From positions 1 to 45,979 of the forward strand of contig JADNYJ010000267.1 in the NCBI GenBank assembly GCA_015501075.1: a DNA stretch of 45,979 nucleotides, written 5' to 3'. The position numbers were made by a program, and so were the translations under genes. Each line of letters opens with the position of its first letter. The first letter of the stretch is position 1. The notes below the pieces were generated by a model. That model was not told where the DNA came from and made no database searches. It saw only the letters and a program-made list of their open reading frames with translations. Source of the stretch: Gymnopilus junonius (taxonomy: Eukaryota; Basidiomycota; Agaricomycetes; Agaricales; Galerinaceae). Of the stretch, positions 11,113 through 22,865 are shown in pieces.

Positions 11113-12700
11113 ATGCCTACTAGCACTCAATCCGGCACCCACTGGCCTAGTCGAATGCCCGACTACAGCTATAAATCGTTGGATGAAAGTAAGTATTCCT
11201 TGTTAGCAGTAAAGCAAAATCAGAAAAGACCTACAAATATTTTTGCAGACGATTTCGGGTCAGCTGATCGGCTTTCACATCCTCTCCCTTCCGGGGGCGC
11301 CAACAGTAAGTGTACCTCCCATTGACAGGCTGAGATAAACACTGACGAAAGGTCACCATCTTTTGCAGGCGAAAGACAGTTGCCCTTAATCAACCAATGC
11401 CCCACCACCACCAGTCCCGCTTCTAGCTTGGAACTAGATGGTCGTGATATCAAGAATAATGAATGTAAGCCATCGCTACCGGGTCAGAACCAAGGTTTAA
11501 CAACCCTATTTTGGCCAGACGAAAGAGTGTTCGAGGACTACATCGACGTCTCTGCCATTTATGGCCCTGCTTCTTCCTCTTCTTCTGCGTCCGACTTTGC
11601 AACTTTTCCTTTAACACAAGTATCCACTGTCGAAGCCACAAATGACGGTAAGTATTCCATATCAATTTCTGGTCAAGTCTTGACATAAGCTTGCAGACAA
11701 TAATATGGTCGAAGAACGCTTCTGTGAAGCTGGAAATGACCGTCCTGCGGCCCCCATACAACTGACTGATGCGGTACATATCCAGCAGTTCCAGTCGCCA
11801 TGCACACAAGAATGCAAGCCGCTGGATCTGCTGCGGGAGCATATCAACCCCAAGCACACATACAACAGGGTCCTGATCTCCATCGCGGAGAGTCAGGACA
11901 ACCTCAAAAATTAATATCTGACCCAGCCGTCACGGCTAGTCGACCCGTCTCCGGAATCCTCTTAGGGGCTTCTGATGAGCGGGAGCACCAGCAGAGTGAC
12001 ACACAGGACAGAAGGTAATGTGAAGCGCCCTGATTCTCGAAGTGGAGGCTGACATCCGTGATTCGCAACAGACTATCAGCAACAGGTCCTGTACCATAGA
12101 CCCTTCGCCTCCACATGTCAATATTTCTCATTTCCCTGATGAGATTGTAGAACAGCCGCAGCCCGCTGAGTGTACACTGACGTTCAAATTCTACACCCCC
12201 CCTCCTATGCCATCAGAAGTGCAAACACCCCAAAATGTACCACAGGCCACCATCCCAACTCAGACCATTAATCCCCTGCCATCCGGTCTGGCAGGCTCGT
12301 CGACGTCGTCTCAGAAGACTCTGCAAAAGAGAAAGAGAGAAGACCAAGGAACGTCACTGAGGCAGACCAAAAAATTGAAGAAATCCAGCCAAGGTCAATC
12401 AGGTCCATTAGCAAGTCAAGAAGTGCTGGTTCCTTGCCAAATATTCAAGCAGATCTTCATAGATCCGAGGTCAGTAATGCTTTTCTAAATTCATGAGCAA
12501 TCACTTATCAGTTGATATCAGTAAACCGAAACCGAAACCGAAACCGAAATCGAAACGAGACGGCCAGTTCACGTTCGTAGAATGTACCGGCAGTCCAACA
12601 GGAAAGATTGTTGAATGAGGACGAGGAGAGATATCTCGTCAGGAGGTGGGAAGAGGCTCGAAAGGCATCACAGTCAGATGGAGGTCAAGATTGTCTGGCA
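11113..12700 (+). pseudogene. Copy D of the many-exon family, nearly complete but frame-broken
   Basis: Exons 11113-11188, 11249-11305, 11369-11464, 11519-11647 and the start of exon 5 at 11697 join in frame with the same all-phase-1 pattern as copy A. The frame stops at TAA 11912-11914, soon after the ESQDNL motif. Later exons are recognisable: SDEREHQQSDTQ near 11973, a long open stretch over 12042-12488 with KRKRED, KKLKKSSQGQ and VPCQIFKQIFIDPRS, and after the intron ending about 12520 a KPKPKPKPK linker. Compared with copy A, the last exon lacks single bases near 12592 and 12608, so the tail stops early at a TGA. Either a decayed paralogue or one with two reading-frame errors. Confidence 0.5.
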
Positions 12701-13649
12701 TTTTTCCCCTTCTGCTCAATGATTCTCACGGGACGTGTCCTCTAATAGATTGTATTTCTGTCATCCACTATGTACATATTACTGTAGAGACATCGTCCTA
12801 GAGGCGATTGCTTCAAGTTTCTATTCTTTTTTTAGAGAAGAGTATTCGTGTTGACGTTCTATATATGACATTTACATCTTCCAGGGTTTTGATGACCCTG
12901 ACTACTTCCTTGGATTCCCGCGCTTTGGGCCTGGCACCGGCTCAGTAGTGCCAGAGAGGTGAGCAGCCTGTAACACTTCGAAATGAAGACGAGCAGCGTA
13001 CATCTCATATCACCCTTGACATGCTGGACATATGCCATCAGAGTATGCGAGGATCTTCGATAGCAGGAAAGATGGGTCGAGGTTATATACGAAGTTGGTG
13101 GTGCCGTCTTCATTCTTGGTCAGGCGCTGAATGCTCGATCTTGAACGCTTTAGAAATGTAGCTAGTAGAAACTTTCAACCGGCACTCCAAAGACCAACAT
13201 AAGAATTGGACTTACTCTCCGATCTCAAACCAGCCTACGCAGTTCATGGTAAACCTTCGTTTCCAAATTCCGCACTGCTGCTCAGGAGGATCTTCGTTGC
13301 TCAAGATATACAATAGATGAAGCATAAGCCATGCCTCTAAGTCAATCTAGAGTATGCACAGATTTCAAGTTAACATTTCAAATCTGACAAAAAAGAAAGG
13401 AAAGGACGCACAGGTCTTAAAAGCGAGAAGTCGTTCCATGATGTCGCACACGGACCCCAACGCAGCGCTGAGCAACCTCCCATCTTCCTCAAGGTCTTTC
13501 TGTTTGTCATTCCCCGCATTATCAATCATCACCGTCACCGCATCCTCTTCCCTCTCAGCCTTCCTGTTAGTTAAATTGCCCCTCCTCTATACTAGACTCG
13601 GGGTCCTCACAGTTTTCAACACGCCCATCTCAATCTAGAATTGACGATT
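12701..13649. other. Downstream part of unit D, no gene called
   Basis: Blocks match the region behind copy A (GATTCTCACGGGACGTGTCC near 12721; the GATGACCCTGAC block near 12890; CATTCTTGGTCAGG near 13110). No conserved protein is readable. Confidence 0.35.
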
Positions 13650-14480
13650 TTCAGTCCGCCAGGCCGACACAACCCGCGACACCGGCGACTGCTCTCACAC
13701 ACTGACATTCCACAGATCTCGTCCCCACATGATGCTTTGCGCGGGGAGCACGGCGGATATAAGAAAAAAATAAAAGGTCGTTCTTCATTTGACTGAATGC
13801 CAAAGAGCAGACGAGCGCTGCTGAAGTTGTTGAGGCGCCTGCAAAAGAAATATTAATATCAATTACGTAATGACGAAGAAGAAAAAACCTGCAGAACAAT
13901 CTTTCCAGTTTGCCCTTTCTCACTCGACAGGATCCACAGTTTTTGGTTCAGTAGCGTGAATTGGAGTAGCTAGATGCTCTAGATATCCTCTGCCGAATGC
14001 AAATCAGCGTCGTCTGCCACCACATAAGCTGCATGTTGAAAAGAACGAGAAAGTCAGTAAAACTTAAAGCCGGAAAAGACAGTACAAACATACACAAGAG
14101 AGTGGTTTAGCCTAAGACGGCACGGCCCACTTATCAGAAGCGGTCACCCATTCCTTTCCTTCCATCCTATTTTCGATTTTCCGACTCGGCCTACAAAAGA
14201 TGTGGGCAAAGAAGCTGCTACTGGGGGGCAATTCAAAGGCGACTGATGACGGCAATTCAGACGATGAAAAATGTCACTTGTACAGCAGGCGATGCTATCA
14301 CGGTGGCTTCAGGTATCAACACGCCTATGGGCACGATATGTGTAAAACTGAAGGAAGAAGCTTGACCATGCGAAGAGGAGGCAGCGTAACCTAGATGAAA
14401 GGAGAGAAGGCGTGGCATGACCAACTACAGCGGCTAGTGTAATTATAAAAGCGTGAACAGCTGATCTCCTAAAAAATTCG
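13650..14480 (-). pseudogene. Minus-strand remnant, unit D counterpart of 8280-8840
   Basis: The - strand hydrophobic run near 14400-14455 (FIITLAAVVGHATPS) parallels unit C. It can be followed by a short open stretch ending about 14265, whose residues include SSSHGQASSFSF. Near 13690-13740 lies a weakened copy of the 3568-3706 block. Exon joins are uncertain and no complete gene was found. Confidence 0.28.
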
Positions 14481-15268
14481 TCAGTACAGAAAATCGAGTT
14501 AGAGAGACGGCCAATTAACTTACAATCTTGATCTTGCGTCGCCCCTTCCCGAATTCCGCCACTGCAACATTTGCTTTGGCAAAAAGGGGCGAAAGCAGTT
14601 TCAATGGCCTATACATAACCAGTCAACAATTTGTGCCGGAAGGTATATGAAAGCTTACCTTACCTCTCCTTTTCCATCGTTGAGTCCCCCAGAGTCTCAA
14701 ACTCCAAATAGAAGGGCTTGCGACGTCCGTTACGAGGCGTCTAGTGTTCATAGTGCGTATTTAACTTTACAACTTCTTCAAATCCTGCATCGATTCAAAT
14801 GTAATGAACAAAATGATGGATTTTGACGAAAGAAAAGAGACCACACACCGTAAGGCGTCGAAGTTATACCCTTACCGCCTCTTGGGCTGCCTCATCCTGC
14901 GCAGAAAGCTGGGGTTTTAATGAAGGCGAGTTCAGGCAGTCAAGGAGTCTTTCGAAGATACTGTGACTCAAGAAGTTACAGCTCCATGGGCAGCCCTGGG
15001 TCCAGAGTGTCTACGTCGACACGAAATGCGGATCCCTCATGAACTGTGTCTTGGCGAGATGGTTGAACGGTGATAGTACTAGTGGCCTTTTCCATCTTGA
15101 GGTCAATGAAGGAGTAGTCACCGAAACTGACGTCCAGGGCACGAGCCTAGCATGGAAGAGTGAGAGCAAGACGTGTTTCGGATCAATGAACACGAGAAGG
15201 CTTTCGGAGGACCGGGACATCGACTCTACCTTCTTCCACCATCTCGGAAGAACTGAGACTTAGAGCTC
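14481..15268. other. No recognisable gene
   Basis: The last 250 bp might be degraded sequence in front of the NACHT relic, but no Walker A motif or other landmark could be read. Confidence 0.3.
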
Positions 15269-16231
15269 GTGACAGCAGGCAAATTAACGATCCTGGGGCA
15301 ATTACCCAGAAAATCTTTATCAAAGAAGTACTTCGCGCTAGCTTTTTCTTTCTTCGGACTGGCGTACTTCGAAAACTCGGAGCACCTTATTGCTACAATT
15401 GCGTACAAACAGGCTCTTTCCATCCCACAAACACGTCCATATATTGAAGAAGCCGTCGACCACGATTCTCAAGTATTCTCGCTTTCTCTTTGGGATCACG
15501 CCCTGGCTTACATTGTCTCCCATAGCTTCCGTCTTCCATGATTTATCCTTCCGTCCTCAAGGTTACCCTCGGATTATCGTCATTGATGGTCTAAATATTC
15601 CGAACGCAACGACTTCAGCAACGCGAAATACTGCAAGTTCTTCGTCGTACTGTTCGAAGTGTACCCATTCCGCTCGCTGTTCTGGTAGCTAGCCGTCTTG
15701 AAACTATATTTCAATCTTGGCGATCTTAACGAAGACGAGCGCTTGATGACAGTTATGACCCCGATTCAGGATCAACCAGTACCTTTTGACAGATTCCCCT
15801 TCATTCGTCGACATCATCTTAGCAAGTCCCTGCCCCCTTCCCGTTGGCCATCAAAATGCATCATTGATAAGTTGGTGGCGAAGGACTGTTGACAAGTTTA
15901 TCAGTTCACCAAGACATAATCAAGCCAGACATCTTGATATCGTCCTAGGTGTATTAAGCGCAGAAGGATTGAAACCATTTGAACAATTAATCAAATGTGC
16001 TGGCCGAGTTCCTCCCTCGGAGTCCCTCCTGTCCTTTCCAAGTCATCTGATCAGGAGGATTTCAGTAGACATGTAGAGTACCTGCAGAAGCATCGTCTTC
16101 AAGTCTTATCTGTCTTGACTCAAAGAGCCATGGGGGCTTGCATTTTCATGCGCGTCTTTATAAATATACCTCTCTTCAAATGCTCAGCGGGGGATAATAT
16201 TAAGAATTATGTTCTGCTAGTTTCCATCTGA
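15269..16231 (+). pseudogene. NACHT-type NTPase (NLR-like) relic
   Basis: The pieces match the NACHT NTPases common in mushroom genomes, but they lie in several frames. 15284-15541 reads a core including SKKYFALAFSFFGLAYF, then EHLIATIAYKQALSIP. About 15540-15600 reads PRIIVIDGL, the Walker B-like strand. 15660-15710 reads VPIPLAVLVASRLETIFQSW. 15698-15892 reads SKSLPPSRWPSKCIIDKL. 15890-16000 reads SSPRHNQARHLDIVLG and SAEGLKPFEQL. At least four frame changes separate these blocks. The P-loop and all repeat or effector domains are missing. Intact relatives are STAND-class NTPases thought to act in self/non-self recognition. This copy cannot make one. Confidence 0.75.
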
Positions 16232-16523
16232 TCGGTGGCAGTAAAAATTGTTAAACGCAAAGATTACATGAGGGTAGTAGGAGCTTGAAGTGGCTTCTGG
16301 TGGTGCACGAGCGAGATGGAGAACAGTGGAAATCGTACCGAGCGAGCAAAGCAGTGACAGGCTTGACATTCTTGAATTTCATTTTTTCTCACGGGATTGC
16401 ATGTGACCGTGTATTTTAGTTTCTAAATTTACACCCAGCTGTTGGTCGAGTTCAACTTCCCAGTTCGCATATGTCGACGGCGACTACGATTCGTACGGAC
16501 GAGCAAGAACTTTTCTGACCAAT

Positions 16524-18210
16524 ATGGGGCTCGAACTCGCCATTACTCATCTAATTTCTTCCAATTTACCTCCATCTATTTTCGAAAAGCAAGTGACCCG
16601 AACAGTCATTGAAAATCTGAACTCAAAACTACATTCATTCGACGTGGAACTGGCTAAGCTTGTCAGCCTTCTCGAGGAAACGAGGAGGGCAAGAGCAGAG
16701 GTGCACGATACTCTTAGGATGCACCAGGCCATTCTTCATCCAGTTCGTACGCTTCCCCCAGAAATTTTGTCCAAAATCTTCATACATTGCTTACCCGATA
16801 ATAACTGGAACGAAGTCGTTGAGCAGACACCGAATCGGCCTACTCCGTCTGAGGCCCCACTTTTACTTACACAAATATGTCGATCCTGGCGCACGATCGC
16901 ATTAGGAACTTCAAGACTGTGGACAACTTTAAAGATCGACATACGTACTCAGGGAACTGCTGCAGTCTGGCACAGGCAGCGCATTTTCCTACCGTCGTGG
17001 ATAACGAGGTCCGGCAGACTACCACTCGTCGTTTCTATCTTCATCCTTGGAGAAATCAGTTATTCTCTTCTTGAACATCGTCTGCTAAGAGAAATACTCG
17101 CCCAATCGAGTCACCGTTGGAAAGAGCTTCATTGGATCTGCTATTCGCCAAGGCAGATTCAAAACTTCGTCATCCCTTTCCTTGCAGCACACATGGGCTT
17201 ATTTCCTGCATTAGAAACATGCTCAATTGTATCTCACAACGCAGCCGTTAAAATCCATCAAGCAATGATAGGCCGACCCGATATGCGATTTTTCGCAACC
17301 CTCCCGAAATTGCGCAAGTTCAGAGTGGATGTTGCTGCCACTTGCCGGTGGTCTGATCTTCCCCTTCACCGACTTACTTCCCTTTGTATCGGTGGAGACT
17401 CGAAATCTCCTTTGTGCATCAAGGTCACGGAATGTTTCCAGATACTTACGTTGTGTCCTCATCTTGAGGCATTCAGTGTCAGTTGTGGAATAGCAGACTA
17501 CGTCGCCCAAGATGGAGACCCTCTTATCGAGCACCTGTGCCTGAAGGTTCTCCGTATTGTCTTGTTTCCATTTATGAGTAATCCGCAGCAAGCCTGGACT
17601 TTCTATTCAAACGTCTCGCTTTACGGGTATTGCAGTTTTTGGATCTCTGGTCCTTGTGCCCGACCAATCGTTGGGGGTGTCGTGGCGGTTTCACAGAGTT
17701 CGTTGAACATACAAATGGATCCCTCCGGCACGTAACCATTCGGGGTGCCGAAATTGACTACGTCGACTTTATGCCCAGCCTGCGGCATTGTCAAAACGTA
17801 AGAAGCCTCGTTATTAGTGTCAAGTACCTAGACGATGCCTTCCTGTCTCTTTTCAAGCCTCAGCAAGGTGCTCAGCTGCCACTGGAGCATTTGACGCGGC
17901 TGCAACTCACCGGGGTCGTCAGATTTACTCCTCAAGGATTCGCAGACTTCCTCAGGACAAGCTGGGAACACCTGGCGAAGTTAACAAACCCTCTACCCTT
18001 AACTATTTTAGATTGCGATGCCGTGGGCTCTTAAGCAGAGCCTTGCCGTTCTTGAACGGGGAGCCTATTAAGCAGCTCATGTTCTATCGTCGAAATGGGT
18101 TGGATTGTCAAGTAGATGCGGAAGTTATTGGCACAAGTACTTGGTCCCTATTTGCACCCAATGGTTCTGTATCTTTTGTTCCCGTCATGAAGTCTGCTGT
18201 AGGCTTTTAG
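16524..18210 (+). pseudogene. F-box protein, copy 1 (one frameshift)
   Basis: ATG 16524 opens a 403-codon frame. A coiled-coil-prone N-terminus (about residues 25-65) is followed by an F-box-like motif, LPPEILSKIFIHCLPD (about residues 79-94), and an ICRSWRTIALGTSRLW segment. The rest is a leucine-rich region typical of mushroom F-box proteins, which recruit substrates to SCF ubiquitin ligases. Compared with the tandem copy 2, the frame slips by one base near 17585 and continues in a second frame to 18034 (FVEHTNGSLRHVTIRG). A last block (NGLDCQVDAEV) is in a third frame, ending 18210. The first slip is specific to this copy; the last change is shared with copy 2. Confidence 0.7.
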
Positions 18211-18564
18211 TACAGGCTACAGGGACTGGGCGCTGGACGCTGGTACTTTAATTAAGTAAGTTAAGTATAAGTAATTTGAATTTCATATCGACATTCCGTT
18301 CCAGCAGTGCCTCTCAAATGACTCACTTAAAAATCAGCTGCAGTTTGTTGTTTCTTTCGATGTTATTCTCAAGGACTCGGGAGATAATTCCGACGTCGGG
18401 ACCAACATTTGAAAGCTTCAGAATCATTGCCATTTTCAATGGGCTAACCATGTGATCGTGGATTTTGACATCCAAATGTGGTTTACAATGGCAATTTGAG
18501 TGATCGAGTGCGTTCGACGGTCGACCAAGTGGCAACCTGTGCAGCGACTACGAACAAGGATGCT

Positions 18565-20076
18565 ATGGAGTTCGAACACACCATCTCAGAATTTCCTCTG
18601 CCTCACCTCATTTTTTCCAATTTACTTCCCTCACTAAATGAAAAACAAGTAACCCAAACAGTCATAGGAACTTTAAACTCACAACTACATTCGCTCGACG
18701 CGGAGATCGCCGATCTTGCCAACCTTCTCGACGAAAAGAAGAGGAAAAGAGTGGTATTTCATGATGCCCTCAGGAAACACCAGGCCATACTCCATCCAGT
18801 CCGTACTCTCCCCCCAGAAATTTTGTCCAGAATCTTCCTGCATTGCCTACCCGAGAACCTTTTTTTTGAAAATATATTGCATCGACCCACTCGATCAGAG
18901 GCCCCCCTTTTGCTTGTTCAAATATGTCGATCCTGGCGTACGGTCGCGTTGCAAACTCCACCACTCTGGACTTCTCTGATTATCAACATCCCTCCATACA
19001 CAACTACCGAGATTTGGCAAAGACAGCTTTTTTTCGTATCGTTATGGACAACCAGGTCTGGGGCGCTACCGCTTACGGTCTCTATATTCATCGAAGGCGA
19101 CATCACTTATTCCCTCCTCGAGTATCCAATAATTGATAGGATATTGGTCCGATCAGCTCACCGTTGGGAAGAGCTCTGTTGGGTTTGTCATTCCCCAAAA
19201 CAGATCCAGGATTTTGTTATGCCACTCCTTCGCGCGCACATGGGCAGATTCCCTGCTTTAGAGAGGTGTTCTTTTCTCTCTTATAATGCCAGTGCTCGTG
19301 TTCCTCTTGCGGATAGTCAAAGGAAAGGCGGACCAGATACACAATTTTTTTCAACCCTTCCAAAACTGCAAAGATTTAGATTGGATGCCGCATTGGCATC
19401 AAGGTTACTCGATCTTCCCCATCACCAGATCACTGAGCTTTGCGTCGGAGGACCGCCAGAATCACCTTCGTGCTTCTCAGTCGTAGAATGCTTTCGAGTT
19501 CTGACGTTGTGTCCGCAACTCAGAGTCTTGAGTGTCCGATGTGGAATAGCGGACGATTTTACGCAGGAGGATATTCGTATTACGCATCAAGGTTTGCAAT
19601 ACTTCCAAGTCTTCATGGCTCCTGTAAGGCCAGATTTAGATTTGAGCTGTCTCTTTCAGCGCCTGGTTTTTCCTGGGTTGCTGGGTTTGGATCTTCTGTC
19701 TGAGTGCCAAAGTATCTGTTGGGTCCGTCAAGGGCGTTTCGCCCAATTTGTTGAACGTTCAAATGAGTCCCTTCGCCATGTAGCTATTCGGGGCCCAGGA
19801 ATTAACTGTTCCGAAATCATCGATAGCGTCCGTCACTGTTCCTATGCCACCTCATTGAACATTGCTGTGAATTGCATACACGATGTATTTCTGTCTATAT
19901 TCGAAGAAGGACCGGACGGTCAGTTATTATTTCCACACTTGATCCACCTGGACCTGGATGGGTCTTTCGAACTCCATCCTGAAAATTTACAAAGTTCCTC
20001 CGGGCAAGGTTTGGGACAGTGGGTGAAGAACCTCCTTCCGCTCTTCGACATTTATCATTGCGATGCCGTCAATTAA
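18565..20076 (+). CDS. F-box protein, copy 2
   Basis: The frame is open from ATG 18565 to TAA 20076 (503 aa). I chose this ATG because its product aligns with the start of copy 1 (MGLELA... against MEFEHT...). The frame is open further upstream but without support. It has an N-terminal helical region, then the F-box LPPEILSRIFLHCLPE and the typical ICRSWRTVALQTPPLW, then a leucine-rich C-terminal region with no recognised repeat. A single exon is usual for this family. By family knowledge it would bind Skp1 through the F-box and select targets for ubiquitylation; the target is unknown. A further block (LRCRQLT... NGLDIQIEGEF) continues in another frame to about 20270 and has a counterpart behind copy 1. 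Confidence 0.82.
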   Translation: MEFEHTISEFPLPHLIFSNLLPSLNEKQVTQTVIGTLNSQLHSLDAEIADLANLLDEKKRKRVVFHDALRKHQAILHPVRTLPPEILSRIFLHCLPENLFFENILHRPTRSEAPLLLVQICRSWRTVALQTPPLWTSLIINIPPYTTTEIWQRQLFFVSLWTTRSGALPLTVSIFIEGDITYSLLEYPIIDRILVRSAHRWEELCWVCHSPKQIQDFVMPLLRAHMGRFPALERCSFLSYNASARVPLADSQRKGGPDTQFFSTLPKLQRFRLDAALASRLLDLPHHQITELCVGGPPESPSCFSVVECFRVLTLCPQLRVLSVRCGIADDFTQEDIRITHQGLQYFQVFMAPVRPDLDLSCLFQRLVFPGLLGLDLLSECQSICWVRQGRFAQFVERSNESLRHVAIRGPGINCSEIIDSVRHCSYATSLNIAVNCIHDVFLSIFEEGPDGQLLFPHLIHLDLDGSFELHPENLQSSSGQGLGQWVKNLLPLFDIYHCDAVN

Positions 20077-20585
20077 CGGACAAATTTCCGGTATTTTTGA
20101 CGGAGCAGCATATCCTGGACGTTGGAGTTTATCGTCAAAATGGGCTGGATATTCAAATAGAGGGCGAATTTAATAGTGCGCACCTTGTGCCCCTCTTTGC
20201 TCCCGATGAATCATTTCATCATACAAGACCATTTACTATTCATCAACTCACTATCGCTCAATCTGCATAGTCGACATCTAGAACAAAGGTATAACCGCCG
20301 TCACCTCTCCAACAACCTGTTTCTTAGATGTATCATATAATAAATACGTCTGCCCTGCGGAGGTCACCGTCATACTGCGCAAACAGCTTTTCGCCGAAGA
20401 AGCGTCATAATCAGGTAAGTAGTTGACGCTGCCAAGGTGAACTAATATGGCAGCGAAAAGAACCTTCGAGTTGATCTGGAGGCCATTCAGTGAAATCTAT
20501 TTAAGTACGAACGGCGTGTTAACCCCTAATCACTCACAGCATCCATCTCATTCTCGTTCTCGTTCCACTTTGCTCAAGGATACGC

Positions 20586-20592
20586 ACTATAT
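20586..20592 (+). promoter_or_regulatory. TATA box of the DUF6593-type gene
   Basis: A TATATAG-like element lies about 50 bp before the ATG at 20641, a plausible core promoter distance. Confidence 0.4.
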
Positions 20593-20640
20593 AGAAGAGA
20601 TAAGATCCGCCTTTCAACTCCCCTAGAGCTACACAAAACA

Positions 20641-21338
20641 ATGGAAGTAGTCTTCGACAACAAGACGAATGTCCTCAATGCCAAACTGCACGCGACGCAC
20701 GACAACTCGGTGATATATACAATATCGACGGACGAGACAGTGTTCTCGAGAGCGTACACGTACGTCAAGGATGCAAACCCAGCGCAAGGAGGTGAAACAA
20801 CGATTGTGGGCGTCATCAACTGGAGCAAGAAGACGTTTGAGATCAATGGCCATAGGAAGGCTATTTATGATATTAGGCGGAAACCGGGAGGGTTTAGAAA
20901 TAAGTGGGTCTTTGCCAGCTGGTCATGTAGCGGAATTGGAGAGCTGATGAAGACATGGCACGCTCGCAGGTCAAGATATTGGAAGTGGGCTGAGGATAGA
21001 GAAGAATACAACGTCGTCCACCAGGAAGACGGATGGGAGGTGCGTTGATTTCCTGGACAGGAGTTCTTCTGCTGAAAAGAACTTCCAGGCGAATTGTACG
21101 AGTACAGTAGAAGTCGAAGCGTCGTTCTCGGTCCCTTACCGCCCAGTTCTATGGGGCAAAGTGAAGCCTCTCGTCTTGAAGCTGTCGAGAGTTGCGCTGG
21201 CGAAAGACGAGGTATTTCTGATCCTTGTCTTCATATATAGCGAGATAAAAAGACAAGAAAAGATGGTGCGTTGAAATTTCCTTATCGAAAGCATTTCTGA
21301 CCGCCGTATTCTTGCAGAACAGTGCAGGAGGATGGTGA
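20641..21338 (+). CDS. DUF6593-domain protein
   Basis: Three exons, 20641-21039, 21089-21265 and 21318-21338, join in frame to a 198-aa protein through two phase-0 introns of 49 and 52 nt. The order of features fits the basidiomycete DUF6593 family: an N-terminal beta-rich part, a central INWSKKTFEINGH segment, a RYWKWAEDREEYNVVHQ segment before the first intron, and a C-terminal hydrophobic strand FLILVFIYSEIKRQEK before the short last exon. The family has no established function and shows a compact beta-barrel-like pattern. The ATG follows a TATA element at about 50 bp, with ACAAAACA just before it. No frame problem was seen, in contrast to its neighbours. Confidence 0.8.
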
Positions 21339-21467
21339 TTATCGGATCTTCGTAACAAATTGTAGTGTAGATGATGGTGCATTATAATAAAACTGTCCGT
21401 GTGAAACTAAAGAAAAAAAATTTGTATTTCCTTCCTTGTTTCTTCCCGACCATCATCACCTTTATTA

Positions 21468-22865
21468 ATGCCCGCCCAAACCTTCGACGAACGCAGGCTA
21501 GTCGGTGTACAAGCTGAGCGCATAACCAATGTATCGAGCAGGGACTTTCCTGGCCACTATCCTGGCGAAGACCACGCTTGGGATCTATCAAATTTCAAAA
21601 AGGTGCGCAAAGTTCAAGCTTCAGAACTGTATCCTGGGAGTAATTTTGAAATTGAACTTTGCAAGGGCAGAACTTGAAGGTTAAGGTCCAAAGACTATCA
21701 CAGCACTCGATAGATTTTGACTTGATCGGTGTGGATGCTTCGATAGCTAACGCGTTTCGAAGGATTATGATTGCGGAGGTGGGTCTGGTTCGTCTTTGAT
21801 GTTTTTTTTTTGTTTTAATGGCGAGTTACTAGGTCCCTACAGTGTGCATAGAACAGGTGTTCGTGTGGAACAACAACTCCGTTATTGTAGACGAAGTTTT
21901 ATCCCACCGAATTGGCCTTGTCCCACTGAATGTAGATCCCGCTCTAATGACTATGCGAGGTCCGTCTCTCTACTCCACTCACATAAAAGTTTCTTTTCTA
22001 ACATCAGATTTCTTTTCCTTAGGTCCCAACGACCAGCCCACAGACCGTAATACGATCGTCTTCAGCGTCGACGTCACTTGCGAGCGTAATCCAAATGCGC
22101 CAAAAGGATCCACAAACCCCACATGAACTGTACATCAACTCGGAATTTTATCTTCCCATCTTAAATGGACGCCGGCGGGTGAACAAGAAGACGTTTTCGC
22201 TGGGAAATCGCCCGCACCTACGAATCCCAATATCGTGCTTGTCAAGCTGAGACCAGGGCAGCAAATCAATATGGAACTGCATGCTGTCAAGGGTGTTGGG
22301 AAAGATCATGCAAAATTTAGTCCTGTCGGTACGTTCTTCCTCTGATCCATTCTCTCGTCATGTATTATTATACTCAAGAAACACCTTTTGTTGGAATTTC
22401 TGTAGCGACCGCCTCATACCGCCTTCTGCCACACATCAAGATCACAAAACCCATCCCGCCCCACTTGAGCGAGAAATTTCAAAAATGTTTTTCACCAGGC
22501 GTGATCAAGATTGATCCTAGGACGAAGGAAGTGAGCGTGGATGAGGAGAACGTGCGGAATGACACTGTTAGTCGGGAGGTGTTGAGGCATCCAGAGTTTG
22601 CAGGTTCGGTGGAGCTTAGTCGCGTGCGGGATATTTCTTGTGTAAGCGGCCTACTTTTTTCCTTCGAACTTTTTTTTTCATTTTTTGTTAACACCTCGCT
22701 TTGACAGTCAACGTCGAGTCAGAAGGCCCCTACGCGCCGGAAAGAATGCTCCCTGAAGCTATCAAAGTTATGCGAGAAAAATTGGCTGTCATCCGCCAAG
22801 CTGCGGAAGCGCTACAAGACAAGTCACCTGGAGGGGATGCAGACGTCGTCATGGCTGATTCATGA
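21468..22865 (+). CDS. RPC40: DNA-directed RNA polymerases I and III subunit RPAC1 (RPC40/AC40), with a local frame defect
   Basis: The AC40 subunit pairs with AC19 to start assembly of RNA polymerases I and III in the nucleus. Exons: 21468-21602, 21671-21778, 21833-21959, 22023-22328, 22406-22639, 22708-22865 (about 355 codons; yeast AC40 is 335 aa). Diagnostic blocks are [78 protein letters not shown] and [18 protein letters not shown]. Exon 4 contains an in-frame TGA at about 22124. A one-base gain there and a one-base loss near 22150 bracket about 9 codons (HELYINSEF in the shifted frame), after which the original frame resumes. The fifth donor must be GTGTAAGC at 22640, not the GTAAGC two bases on. 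An essential gene with two compensating slips suggests sequence error more than a dead gene. Confidence 0.9.
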
